Assembly: GCA_947568835.1 (NCBI GenBank)
Contig: OX387607.1
Coordinates: 20,177,277-20,241,276, forward strand
Reading direction: 5' to 3'
DNA from: Protonemura montana
Taxonomy: Eukaryota; Arthropoda; Insecta; Plecoptera; Nemouridae
DNA: 64,000 nucleotides
The notes beneath the pieces are model-generated. The model was not told where the DNA came from. It was given only the letters and a program-made list of their open reading frames with translations, and did not search any database. Each line of letters begins with the position of its first letter. Position 1 is the stretch's first letter. Shown in pieces: positions 26,655 through 37,494 of the stretch. The position numbers and the translations under genes are program-made.

Positions 26655-27342
26655 CTAAGCCTCGGTAAAAAGACACTCCAGACACTTTTCCCCGCTTGCC
26701 AGACTCTCCAGACAGTCTGCCTTAGAAGCAAGACGCTCCAGACATTCTGCCTCACTTGCTAGACGCTCTAAACACTCAGTCTTAGAAGCAAGACGCTCCA
26801 GACACCCTGTTTGGGATGCCTGACGCTCCAGGCACTCTGCTTTGCTTGCCAGACGCTCCAGACACTCATCCATGCTAGCCAGACGCTCCAGACACGCTGC
26901 CTCGCTAAAAAGACGCTTCAGACACTCTGCCTCGCTAACAAGACGCTCTAGACACTCTGCTTTGCTAGCAAGACGTTTCAGACACTCTTCCTCGCTAGCT
27001 AGACGCCCCAGACACTCTGCCTTGGTAGTAAGATGCTCCAGACTATCTTCCACGCTAGCTAGACGCTCCAGACACTCTGCATTGGTAGTTAGATGCTCCA
27101 GACTATCTGCCACGCTAGCTAGACGCTCCAGACACTCTGCCTTGGTAGTTAGATGCTCCAGACTTTTTGCCACGCTAGCTAGACGCTCCAGACACTCTGC
27201 CTCGCTACCCAGACGCTCCAGAAACTCTGCCTCGCTAGATTGGCGTCAGACACTTTGCCTTGCTAGACAGACGCTCCATACACTCTCGTTTTATTGCAAA
27301 TCGCTTCAGACACTTTGCCTCGGTAATATCACGCTCAAGAAA
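26655..27342. repeat. C-L cassette 7 (shortest, no T)
   Basis: C to L is 570 bp, the shortest in the window. It has the 240-bp loss and 60-bp gain of cassette 4 plus a further loss of two C-block monomers. L is 27225-27342, subfamily Lc. GGGATGCCTG replaces GGCATGCCTG near 26813. Confidence 0.88.
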
Positions 27343-28032
27343 CTCTGCCTCGCTAGCAAGACGCTCCAGACACTCTGCCACGCTAGTCAGACGCTCCAGA
27401 CACTCTGCCTCGCTAGCAAGACGCTCCAGAATTTCTGCTTAACTATCCAGACGCTCCAGACACTCTGCCATGCTAGCCAGACGCTGCAGACACTCTGCCT
27501 CACTAGCAAAAAGCTCCAGACACTCTGTCTTGCTATCCAGACGCTCCAGACCCTCTGCTTCGCTAGCCAGGCGCTCCAGACACTCTGATTCGCTACCCAG
27601 ACGCTCCAGACACTCTGCTACGCTAGCTAGACGCTCCAGACACTCTGTCTTGCTACCCAGACGCTCTAGACTATCTGCCACGCTAGCCAGTGGCTCCAGA
27701 TTATCTGCCACGCTAGCCAGAGGCTCCAGACACTCTGCTACGCTAGCTAGACGCTCCAGACACTCTGCCACGCTAGCCAGCCGCTCCAGACACTCTGCCA
27801 TGCTAGCCCGACGTTTCAGACTTACTGCCACGCGAGCCAGAGGTTTCAGACACTCTGCTACGCTAGCTAGACTCTCCAGACTCTCTGCCTCGCTAGCTAG
27901 ACGCTCCAGACACTCTGCCTTGCTACCCAGACCCTCCAGACACTCTGCCTCGCTAGCCAGGCGCTCCAGACACGCTGCCTCGCTACCCAGACGCTCCAGA
28001 CTCTCTGTCTTGCTAGCTAGTCGCTCTAGACA
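27343..28032. repeat. Monomer block between cassettes 7 and 8
   Basis: Contains CACGCGAGCC and GCTAGCCCGACG variants that recur near 34610, 40340 and 43130. It matches 34148-34837 at offset 6,805 with few changes. Confidence 0.78.
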
Positions 28033-29200
28033 CTAAGCCTCGGTAAAAAGACACTCCAGACACTTTTCCCCGCTTGCCAGACTCTCCAGACAGTCTGCCT
28101 TAGAAGCAAGACGCTCCAGACATTCTGCCTCACTTGCTAGACGCTTTAAACACTCTGTCTTAGAAGCAAGACGCTCCAGACACCCTGTCTCGCTTGCCAG
28201 ACGCTCCAAACACTCTGTCTTAGAAGCAAGACGCTCCAGACACCCTGTTTGGCATGCCTGACGCTCCAGATACTCTGCTTTGCTTGCCAGACGCTCCAGA
28301 CACTCTACCACGCTAGCCAGAAGCTACAGACACTCTACTTTGCTAGGAAGACGCTTTAGACACTCTACCTCGGTAATAAAACGCTCCAGAAACTCTGCCT
28401 CGCTTGCAAGACGCTCCAGACTATCTGCCTTCCTAGCCAGACTCTTCAGAAGCTCTGCCATGCTAGCAATTCGCTCCAGACACTTTGCCTCACTAGCAAG
28501 AAGCTCCAGGCACTCTGCTTTGCTTGCCAGACGCTCCAGACACTCATCCATGCTAGCCAGACGCTCCAGACACGCTGCCTCGCTAAAAAGACGCTTCAGA
28601 CACTCTGCCTCGCTAAAAAGACGCTCTAGACACTCTGCTTTGCTAGCAAGACGTTTCAGACACTCTTCCTCGCTAGCTAGACGCCCCAGACACTCTGCCT
28701 TGGAAGTAAGATGATCCAGACTATCTGCCACGCTAGCTAGACGCTCCAGACACTCTGCATTGGTAGTAAGATGCTCCAGACTATCTGCCACGCTAGCTAG
28801 ACGCTCCAGACACTCTGCCTCGCTACCCAGACGCTCCAGAAACTCTGCCTCGCTAGATTGGCGTCAGATACTTTGCCTTGCTAGACAGACGCTCCATACA
28901 CTCTCGTTTTATTGCAAATCGCTTCAGACACTTTGCCTCGGTAATAACATGCACAAGAAACTCTGCCTCGCTAGCAAGACGCTCCAGACACTCTGCCACG
29001 CTAGTCAGACGCTCCAGACACTCTGCCTCGCTAGCAAGACGCTCCAGAATTTCTGCTTAACTATCCAGACGCTCCAGACACTCTGCCATGCTAGCCAGAC
29101 GCTGCAGACACTCTGCCTCACTAGCAAAAAGCTCCAGACACTCTGCATCGCTACCCAGGCGCTCCAGACGCTTTGCTTTAATATTTTAATGCTTTAAACA
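28033..29200. repeat. C-L-T cassette 8
   Basis: C is at 28033, L at 28843-28960 (Lb, with a private AACATGCAC), T at 29171-29200 (full). C to L is 810 bp and L to T 328 bp. It combines a reference-length C part with an Lb-type L, which in the first 14 kb are found apart, so it is a recombinant form. Confidence 0.88.
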
Positions 29201-31361
29201 CTCTGCTACGCTAGCCAGTGGCTCCAGACACTCTGCCATCCTAGCCAGCCGCTCCAGACACTCTGCCATGCTAGCCAGAGATTTCAGACACTCTGCTACG
29301 CTAGCTAGACGCTCCAGACACTCTGCCACGCTAGCTAGAAGCTCCAGACACTCTGCCTTGCTACTTAGACCCTTCAGACACTCTGCCTCGCTAGCCAGGC
29401 GCTCCAGACACTCTGCCTCGCTACCCAGACGCTCCAGACTATCTGCCACGCTAGCCAGTGGCTCCAGAATATTTGCCACGCTAGCCAGAGGCTCCAGACA
29501 CTCTGCCACGCTAGCTGGACGCTCCAGACACTCTGCATCGCTAACCAGGCGCTCCAGACACTCTGCCTCGCTATCCAGACGCTCCAGACACTCTGCCTCG
29601 CTACCCAGACGCTCCAGACACTCTGCCTCCCTAGCCAGCCGCTCCAGACACTCTGCCATGCTAGCCAGAGATTTCAGACACTCTGCTACGCTAGCTAGAC
29701 GCTCCAGACACTCTGCCACGCTAGCTAGACGCTCTAGCCACTCTGCCTTGCTACCCAGACCCTCCAGACACTCTGCCCCGCTAGCCAGGCGCTCCAGACA
29801 CTCTGCCTCGCTACCCAGACGCTCCAGACACTCTGCCTCGCTAGCCAGGCGCTCCAGACACTCTGCCTCGCTATTAGACGCTTCAGACTATCTGCCACGC
29901 TAGCCAGTTGCTCCAGACACTCTGCCACGCTAGCTAGACGCTCCAGGCACTCTGCCTCGCTACTAAGACGCTCCAGACACTCTGCCTCGCTAGCGAGGCA
30001 TTCCAGACACTCTGGTTCGCTACTCAGACGCTCCAGACACTCTGCCACGCTAGCTAGACGCTCCAGACACTCTGCCACGCTAGCCAGACGCTCCAGACAC
30101 TCTGATTCGCTACCCAGACGTTCCAGACACTTTCCCTTGCCACCCAGACGCTCCAGACACTCTGCCTCGCTAGCCAGGCGCTTCAGAAGCTCTGACTCGC
30201 TAGCCAGGCGCTCCATACCTTCTTCCTTGCTAGCCTTTCGTTCCAGACTTTCTGCCTCGCTAGCAAGACGCTCAAGACACAAACTGCCTCGCTTGCCAGG
30301 CGCTCCAGACACTCTGCCTCGCTACCCAGACGCTCCAGACACTTTGCCTCGCTATCCAGACGCTCCAGAGACTCTGCCTCGCTAGCCAGGCGCTTCAGAC
30401 ACTCTGCCTCGCTAGCTAGACGCTCCAGACACTCTGCCATGCTAGCCAGACGCTATAGACTATATGCCACGCTAGCCAGTGGCTCCAGACTATCTGCCAC
30501 GCTAGCCAGAGGCTCCAGACACTCTGCCATGCTAGCCAGACGCTTCAGACTTTCTGCCACGCTAGCCAAACGCTCCAGACACTCTGCCACGCTAGCCAGA
30601 CGCTCCAGACACTCTGATTCGCTACCTAGACGTTCCAGACACTTTGCCTTGCTACTGAGACGCTCCAGACTATCTGCCACGCTAGCCAGTGGCTCCAGAT
30701 TATCTGCCACGCTAGCCAGAGGCTCCAGACACTCTGCCACGCTAGCAAGACGCTCCAGACACTCTGCCTCGCTAGCCAGGCGCTCCAGACACTCTGCCTT
30801 GCTACCCAAAATCTCCAGACACTCTGCCTCGCTAGCCAGCCGCTCCAGACACTCTGCCATGCTAGCCAGAGATTTCAGACACTCTGCCTCGCTAGCCAGG
30901 CGCTCCAGACACTCTGCCTCGCTACCCAGACGCTCTAGACACTCTGCCTCGCTAGCCAGCCGCTCCAGACACTCTGCCATGACAGCCAGACGTTTCAGAC
31001 TTACTGCCACGCTAGCCAGAGGTTTCAGACACTCTGCTACGCTAGCTAGACTCTCCAGACTCTCTGCCTCGCTAGCTAGATGCTCCAGACACTCTGCCTT
31101 GCTACCCAGACCCTCCAGACACTCTACCTCGCTAGCCAGGCGCTCCAGACACGCTGCCTCGCTACCCAGACGCTCCAGACTATCTGCCACGCTAGCCAGT
31201 GGCTCCAGATTATCTGCCACGCTAGCCAGAGGCTCCAGACACTCTGCTACGCTAGCTAGACGCTCCAGACACTCTGCCTCGCTAGCCAGGCGCTCCAGAC
31301 ACGCTGCCTCGCTACCCAGACGCTCCAGACTCTCTGTCTTGCTAGCTAGTCGCTCTAGACA
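29201..31361. repeat. Monomer block with one 29-bp and one 32-bp unit
   Basis: Bases 29256 to about 29860 match 6236 onward. The unit at 29861-29889 is 29 bp (CTATTAGACG), shifting the frame by one. The unit at 30280-30311 is the 32-bp CAAACTG variant. Bases 30439-31361 match 1705-2627, 7538-8460 and 46.2-47.1 kb. Confidence 0.8.
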
Positions 31362-32349
31362 CTAAGCCTCGGTAAAAAGACACTCCAGACACTTTTCCCC
31401 GCTTGCCAGACTCTCCAGACAGTCTGCCTTAGAAGCAAGACGCTCCAGACATTCTGCCTCACTTGCTAGACGCTCTAAACACTCTGTCTTAGAAGCAAGA
31501 CGCTCCAGACACCCTGTCTCGCTTGCCAGACGCTCCAAACACTCTGTCTTAGAAGCAAGACGCTCCAGACACCCTGTTTGGCATGCCTGACGCTCCAGAT
31601 ACTCTGCTTTGCTTGCCAGACGCTCCAGACACTCTACCACGCTAGCCAGAAGCTACAGACACTCTACTTTGCTAGGAAGACGCTTTAGACACTCTACCTC
31701 GGTAATAAAACGCTCCAGAAACTCTGCCTCGCTTGCAAGACGCTCCAGACTATCTGCCTTCCTAGCCAGACTCTTCAGAAGCTCTGCCATGCTAGCAATT
31801 CGCTCCAGACACTTTGCCTCACTAGCAAGAAGCTCCAGGCACTCTGCTTTGCTTGCCAGACGCTCCAGACACTCATCCATGCTAGCCAGACGCTCCAGAC
31901 ACGCTGCCTCGCTAAAAAGACGCTAGAGACACTCTGCCTCGCTAACAAGACGCTCTAGACACTCTGCTTTGCTAGCAAGACGTTTCAGACACTCTTCCTC
32001 GCTAGCTAGACGCCCCAGACACTCTGCCTTGGTAGTAAGATGCTCCAGACTATCTGCCACGCTAGCTAGACGCTTCAGACACTCTGCATTGGTAGTTAGA
32101 TGCTCCAGACTATCTGCCACGCTAGCTAGACGCTCCAGACACTCTGCCTTGGTAGTTAGATGCTCCAGACTATCTGACACGCTAGCTAGACGCTCCAGAC
32201 ACTCTGCCTCGCTACCCAGACGCTCCAGAAACTCTGCATCGCTAGATTGGCGTCAGACACTTTGCCTTGCTAGACAGACGCTCCATACACTCTCGTTTTA
32301 TTGCAAATCGCTTCAGACACTTTGCCTCGGTAATATCACGCTCAAGAAA
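31362..32349. repeat. C-L cassette 9 (long form, no T)
   Basis: C to L is 870 bp: the full-length left part of cassettes 1 or 8 joined to the right part of cassettes 4 or 6 with its extra TTGGTAGTTAG pair. The join lies between 31860 and 31945. L is 32232-32349, subfamily Lc. CGCTAGAGAC at about 31921 is private and ends the plus-strand frame with TAG. Confidence 0.88.
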
Positions 32350-33399
32350 CTCTGCCTCGCTAGCAAGACGCTCCAGACACTCTGCCACGCTAGTCAGACG
32401 CTCCAGACACTCTGCCTCGCTAGCAAGACGCTCCAGAATTTCTGCTTAACTATCCAGACGCTCCAGACACTCTGCCATGCTAGCCAGACGCTGCAGACAC
32501 TCTGATTCGCTACCCAGACGCTCCAGACACTCTGCTACGCTAGCTAGACGCTCCAGACACTCTGTCTTGCTACCCAGGCGCTCCAGACACTCTGCCTCGC
32601 TACCTAGACGCTCCAGACACTCTGTCTTGCTATCCAGACGCTCCAGACCCTCTGCTTTGCTAGCCAGGCGCTCCAGACACTCTGATTCGCTACCCAGACG
32701 CTCCAGACACTTTGCCTAGCTACTTAGACACACCAGACACTCTGCTTCGCTAGCTAGACGCTCCAGACACTCTGCCTTGCTACCCAGACCCTCCAGACAC
32801 TCTGCCTTCCTAGCCGGGTTCTCCAGACACTCTGACATGCTAGCCAGAGATTTCAGACACTCTGCTACGCTAGCTAGACGCTCCAGACACTCTGCCACGC
32901 TAGCAAGACGCTCCAGACACTCTGCCTCGCTACCCAGACGCTCAAGAGACTCTGCCTCGCAAGCCAGGCGCTTTAGACACTCTGCCTCGCTAGCTAGACG
33001 CTCCAGACACTCTACCATGCTAGCCAGACGCTATAGACTATCCGCCACGCTAGCCATAGGCTCCAGACAATCTGCCACGCTAGCAAGACGCTCCAGACAC
33101 TCAGCTACGCTCGCCGGACGCTCCAGACACTCTGCCTCGCTATTCAGACGCTCCAGTTACTCTACCATGCTAGCTAGACTCTCCAGACACTCTGCCTCGC
33201 TAGCCAGGCGCTCCAGACACTCTGCCTCGCTACCCAGACGCCCCAGACACTCTGCTACGCTAGCTAGACGCTCCAGACACTCTGTCTTGCTACCTAGACG
33301 CTCCAGACACTCTGCTACGCTAGCTAGACGCTCCAGACACTCTGTCTTGCTACCCAGACGCTCCAGACTCTCTGTCTTGCTAGCTAGTCGCTCTAGACA
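32350..33399. repeat. Monomer block, copy of 25605-26654
   Basis: Offset 6,745 with few changes (CAGACAATC near 33068; CTACCTAGACG near 33291). It carries the third AGCCGGGTTCTCC landmark at about 32812. Confidence 0.78.
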
Positions 33400-34147
33400 C
33401 TAAGCCTCGGTAAAAAGACACTCCAGACACTTTTCCCCGCTTGCCAGACTCTCCAGACAGTCTGCCTTAGAAGCAAGACGCTCCAGACATTCTGCCTCAC
33501 TTGCTAGACGCTCTAAACACTCAGTCTTAGAAGCAAGACGCTCCAGACACCCTGTCTCGCTTGCCAGACGCTCCAAACACTCTGTCTTAGAAGCAAGACG
33601 CTCCAGACACCCTGTTTGGCATGCCTGACGCTCCAGGCACTCTGCTTTGCTTGCCAGACGCTCCAGACACTCATCCATGCTAGCCAGACGCTCCAGACAC
33701 GCTGCCTCGCTAAAAAGACGCTTCAGACACTCTGCCTCGCTAACAAGACGCTCTAGACACTCTGCTTTGCTAGCAAGACGTTTCAGACACTCTTCCTCGC
33801 TAGCTAGACGCCCCAGACACTCTGCCTTGGTAGTAAGATGCTCCAGACTATCTGCCACGCTAGCTAGACGCTCCAGACACTCTGCATTGGTAGTTAGATG
33901 ATCCAGACTATCTGCCACGCTAGCTAGACGCTCCAGACACTCTGCCTTGGTAGTTAGATGCTCCAGACTTTTTGCCACGCTAGCTAGACGCTCCAGACAC
34001 TCTGCCTCGCTACCCAGACGCTCCAGAAACTCTGCCTCGCTAGATTGGCGTCAGACACTTTGCCTTGCTAGACAGACGCTCCATACACTCTCGTTTTATT
34101 GCAAATCGCTTCAGACACTTTGCCTCGGTAATATCACGCTCAAGAAA
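33400..34147. repeat. C-L cassette 10 (short form, no T)
   Basis: C to L is 630 bp as in cassettes 4 and 6. L is 34030-34147, subfamily Lc. A private GATGATCC occurs near 33899. Confidence 0.88.
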
Positions 34148-34837
34148 CTCTGCCTCGCTAGCAAGACGCTCCAGACACTCTGCCACGCTAGTCAGACGCT
34201 CCAGACACTCTGCCTCGCTAGCAAGACGCTCCAGAATTTCTGCTTAACTATCCAGACGCTCCAGACACTCTGCCATGCTAGCCAGACGCTGCAGACACTC
34301 TGCCTCACTAGCAAAAAGCTCCAGACACTCTGTCTTGCTATCCAGACGCTCCAGACCCTCTGCTTCGCTAGCCAGGCGCTCCAGACACTCTGATTCGCTA
34401 CCCAGACGCTCCAGACACTCTGCTACGCTAGCTAGACGCTCCAGACACTCTGTCTTGCTACCCAGACGCTCCAGACTATCTGCCACGCTAGCCAGTGGCT
34501 CCAGATTATCTGCCACGCTAGCCAGAGGCTCCAGACACTCTGCTACGCTAGCTAGACGCTCCAGACACTCTGCCACGCTAGCCAGCCGCTCCAGACACTC
34601 TGCCATGCTAGCCCGACGTTTCAGACTTACTGCCACGCGAGCCAGAGGTTTCAGACACTCTGCTACGCTAGCTAGACTCTCCAGACTCTCTGCCTCGCTA
34701 GCTAGACGCTCCAGACACTCTGCCTTGCTACCCAGACCCTCCAGACACTCTGCCTCGCTAGCCAGGCGCTCCAGACAAGCTGCCTCGCTACCCAGACGCT
34801 CCAGACTCTCTGTCTTGCTAGCTAGTCGCTCTAGACA
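34148..34837. repeat. Monomer block between cassettes 10 and 11
   Basis: Matches 27343-28032 at offset 6,805. The 1,378-bp duplication begins inside it at about 34739. Confidence 0.78.
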
Positions 34838-36116
34838 CTAAGCCTCGGTAAAAAGACACTCCAGACACTTTTCCCCGCTTGCCAGACTCTCCAGACAGTC
34901 TGCCTTAGAAGCAAGACGCTCCAGACATTCTGCCTCACTTGCTAGACGCTCTAAACACTCTGTCTTAGAAGCAAGACGCTCCAGACACCCTGTCTCGCTT
35001 GCCAGACGCTCCAAACACTCTGTCTTAGAAGCAAGACGCTCCAGACACCCTGTTTGGCATGCCTGACGCTCCAGATACTCTGCTTTGCTTGCCAGACGCT
35101 CCAGACACTCTACCACGCTAGCCAAAAGCTACAGACCCCCTTCTTTGCTAGGAAGACGGTTTAGACACTCTACCTCGGTAATAAAACGCTCCAGAAACTC
35201 TGCCTCGCTTGCAAGACGCTCCAGACTATCTGCCTTCCTAGCCAGACTCTTCAGAAGCTCTGCCATGCTTGCAATTCGCTCCAGACACTTTGCCTCACTA
35301 GCAAGAAGCTCCAGGCACTCTGCTTTGCTTGCCAGACGCTCCAGACACTCATCCATGCTAGCCAGACGCTCCAGACACTCTGCTTTGCTAGCAAGACGTT
35401 TCAGACACTCTTCCTCGCTAGCTAGACGCCCCAGACACTCTGCCTTGGAAGTAAGATGATCCAGACTATCTGCCACGCTAGCTAGACGCTCCAGACACTC
35501 TGCATTGGTAGTTAGATGCTCCAGACTATCTGCCACGCTAGCTAGACGCTCCAGACACTCTGCCTCGCTACCCAGACGCTCCAGAAACTCTGCCTCGCTA
35601 GATTGGCGTCAGATACTTTGCCTTGCTAGACAGACGCTCCATACACTCTCGTTTTATTGCAAATCGCTTCAGACACTTTGCCTCGGTAATAACACGCACA
35701 AGAAACTCTGCCTCGCTAGCATGACGCTCCAGACACTCTGCCACGCTAGTCAGACGCTCCAGACACTCTGCCTCGCTAGCAAGACGCTCCAGAATTTCTG
35801 CTTTACTATCCAGACGCTCCAGACACTCTGCCATGCTAGCCAGACGCTGCAGACACTCTGCCTCACTAGCAAAAAGCTCCAGACACTCTGCATCGCTACC
35901 CAGGCGCTCCAGACGCTTTGCTTTAATATTTTAATGCTTTAAACACTCTGCTACGCTAGCCAGTGGCTCCAGACACTCTGCCACGCTAGCTTGACGCTCT
36001 AGGCACTCTGCCTCGCTATTTAGTAGCTCCAGAAACTCTGCCTCGCTAGCCAGGCACTCCAGACACTCTGGCTCGCTACCAGGACGCTCCAGACACTCTG
36101 CCTTCCTAGCCAGCCG
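34739..36116. repeat. 1,378-bp tandem duplication, copy 1
   Basis: Repeated directly at 36117-37494. It contains one 28-bp L unit, so 1,378 + 2 = 1,380 bp or 46 monomers. It covers almost exactly one C-L-T cassette plus flanks, showing one cassette being doubled. Private bases: AGACAAGCTG near 34776 and GACGGTTTAG near 35156. Confidence 0.92.
34838..35945. repeat. C-L-T cassette 11
   Basis: C to L is 750 bp because two monomers are missing near 35361 (compare 28574-28633). L is 35588-35705 (Lb), T is 35916-35945 (full). CAGACCCCCTTC replaces CAGACACTCTAC near 35134, a variant also in cassettes 12, 13 and 14. CTTTACTATCC replaces CTTAACTATCC after L, which removes an antisense stop. Confidence 0.9.
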
Positions 36117-36215
36117 CTCCAGACACTCTGCCTCGCTAGCCAGGCGCTCCAGACACGCTGCCTCGCTACCCAGACGCTCCAGACTCTCTGTCTTGCTAGC
36201 TAGTCGCTCTAGACA
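35946..36215. repeat. Short monomer link between cassettes 11 and 12
   Basis: Nine monomers. The first six match the start of the block at 37324; the last three match the end of the block at 34148-34837. The join at 36116/36117 is the 1,378-bp duplication junction. Confidence 0.8.
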
Positions 36216-37494
36216 CTAAGCCTCGGTAAAAAGACACTCCAGACACTTTTCCCCGCTTGCCAGACTCTCCAGACAGTCTGCCTTAGAAGCAAGACGCTCC
36301 AGACATTCTGCCTCACTTGCTAGACGCTCTAAACACTCTGTCTTAGAAGCAAGACGCTCCAGACACCCTGTCTCGCTTGCCAGACGCTCCAAACACTCTG
36401 TCTTAGAAGCAAGACGCTCCAGACACCCTGTTTGGCATGCCTGACGCTCCAGATACTCTGCTTTGCTTGCCAGACGCTCCAGACACTCTACCACGCTAGC
36501 CAAAAACTACAGACCCCCTTCTTTGCTAGGAAGACGCTTTAGACACTCTACCTCGGTAATAAAACGCTCCAGAAACTCTGCCTCGCTTGCAAGACGCTCC
36601 AGACTATCTGCCTTCCTAGCCAGACTCTTCAGAAGCTCTGCCATGCTTGCAATTCGCTCCAGACACTTTGCCTCACTAGCAAGAAGCTCCAGGCACTCTG
36701 CTTTGCTTGCCAGACGCTCCAGACACTCATCCATGCTAGCCAGACGCTCCAGACACTCTGCTTTGCTAGCAAGACGTTTCAGACACTCTTCCTCGCTAGC
36801 TAGACGCCCCAGACACTCTGCCTTGGAAGTAAGATGATCCAGACTATCTGCCACGCTAGCTAGACGCTCCAGACACTCTGCATTGGTAGTTAGATGCTCC
36901 AGACTATCTGCCACGCTAGCTAGACGCTCCAGACACTCTGCCTCGCTACCCAGACGCTCCAGAAACTCTGCCTCGCTAGATTGGCGTCAGATACTTTGCC
37001 TTGCTAGACAGACGCTCCATACACTCTCGTTTTATTGCAAATCGCTTCAGACACTTTGCCTCGGTAATAACACGCACAAGAAACTCTGCCTCGCTAGCAT
37101 GACGCTCCAGACACTCTGCCACGCTAGTCAGACGCTCCAGACACTCTGCCTCGCTAGCAAGACGCTCCAGAATTTCTGCTTTACTATCCAGACGCTCCAG
37201 ACACTCTGCCATGCTAGCCAGACGCTGCAGACACTCTGCCTCACTAGCAAAAAGCTCCAGACACTCTGCATCGCTACCCAGGCGCTCCAGACGCTTTGCT
37301 TTAATATTTTAATGCTTTAAACACTCTGCTACGCTAGCCAGTGGCTCCAGACACTCTGCCACGCTAGCTTGACGCTCTAGGCACTCTGCCTCGCTATTTA
37401 GTAGCTCCAGAAACTCTGCCTCGCTAGCCAGGCACTCCAGACACTCTGGCTCGCTACCAGGACGCTCCAGACACTCTGCCTTCCTAGCCAGCCG
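36117..37494. repeat. 1,378-bp tandem duplication, copy 2
   Basis: Nearly identical to copy 1; differences seen are AAAAACTAC near 36502 and the two copy-1 private bases. The sequence then continues with CCATGCTAGCC near 37509, not CCTCGCTAGCC as at 36131, which marks the right edge. Confidence 0.92.
36216..37323. repeat. C-L-T cassette 12
   Basis: Copy of cassette 11 at offset 1,378. L is 36966-37083 (Lb), T is 37294-37323 (full). Confidence 0.9.

Larger units (their letters stand above)
25180..28760. repeat. About 6.75-kb repeat, copy 1
   Basis: Matches 31945-35500 at offset 6,745, changing to 6,805 after a 60-bp (two-monomer) difference in the C block (present near 33541, absent near 26790). 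The left edge lies between 31860 and 31945, inside monomers shared by both candidate parents. The right part drifts, with a further two-monomer loss at 35361. Confidence 0.75.
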
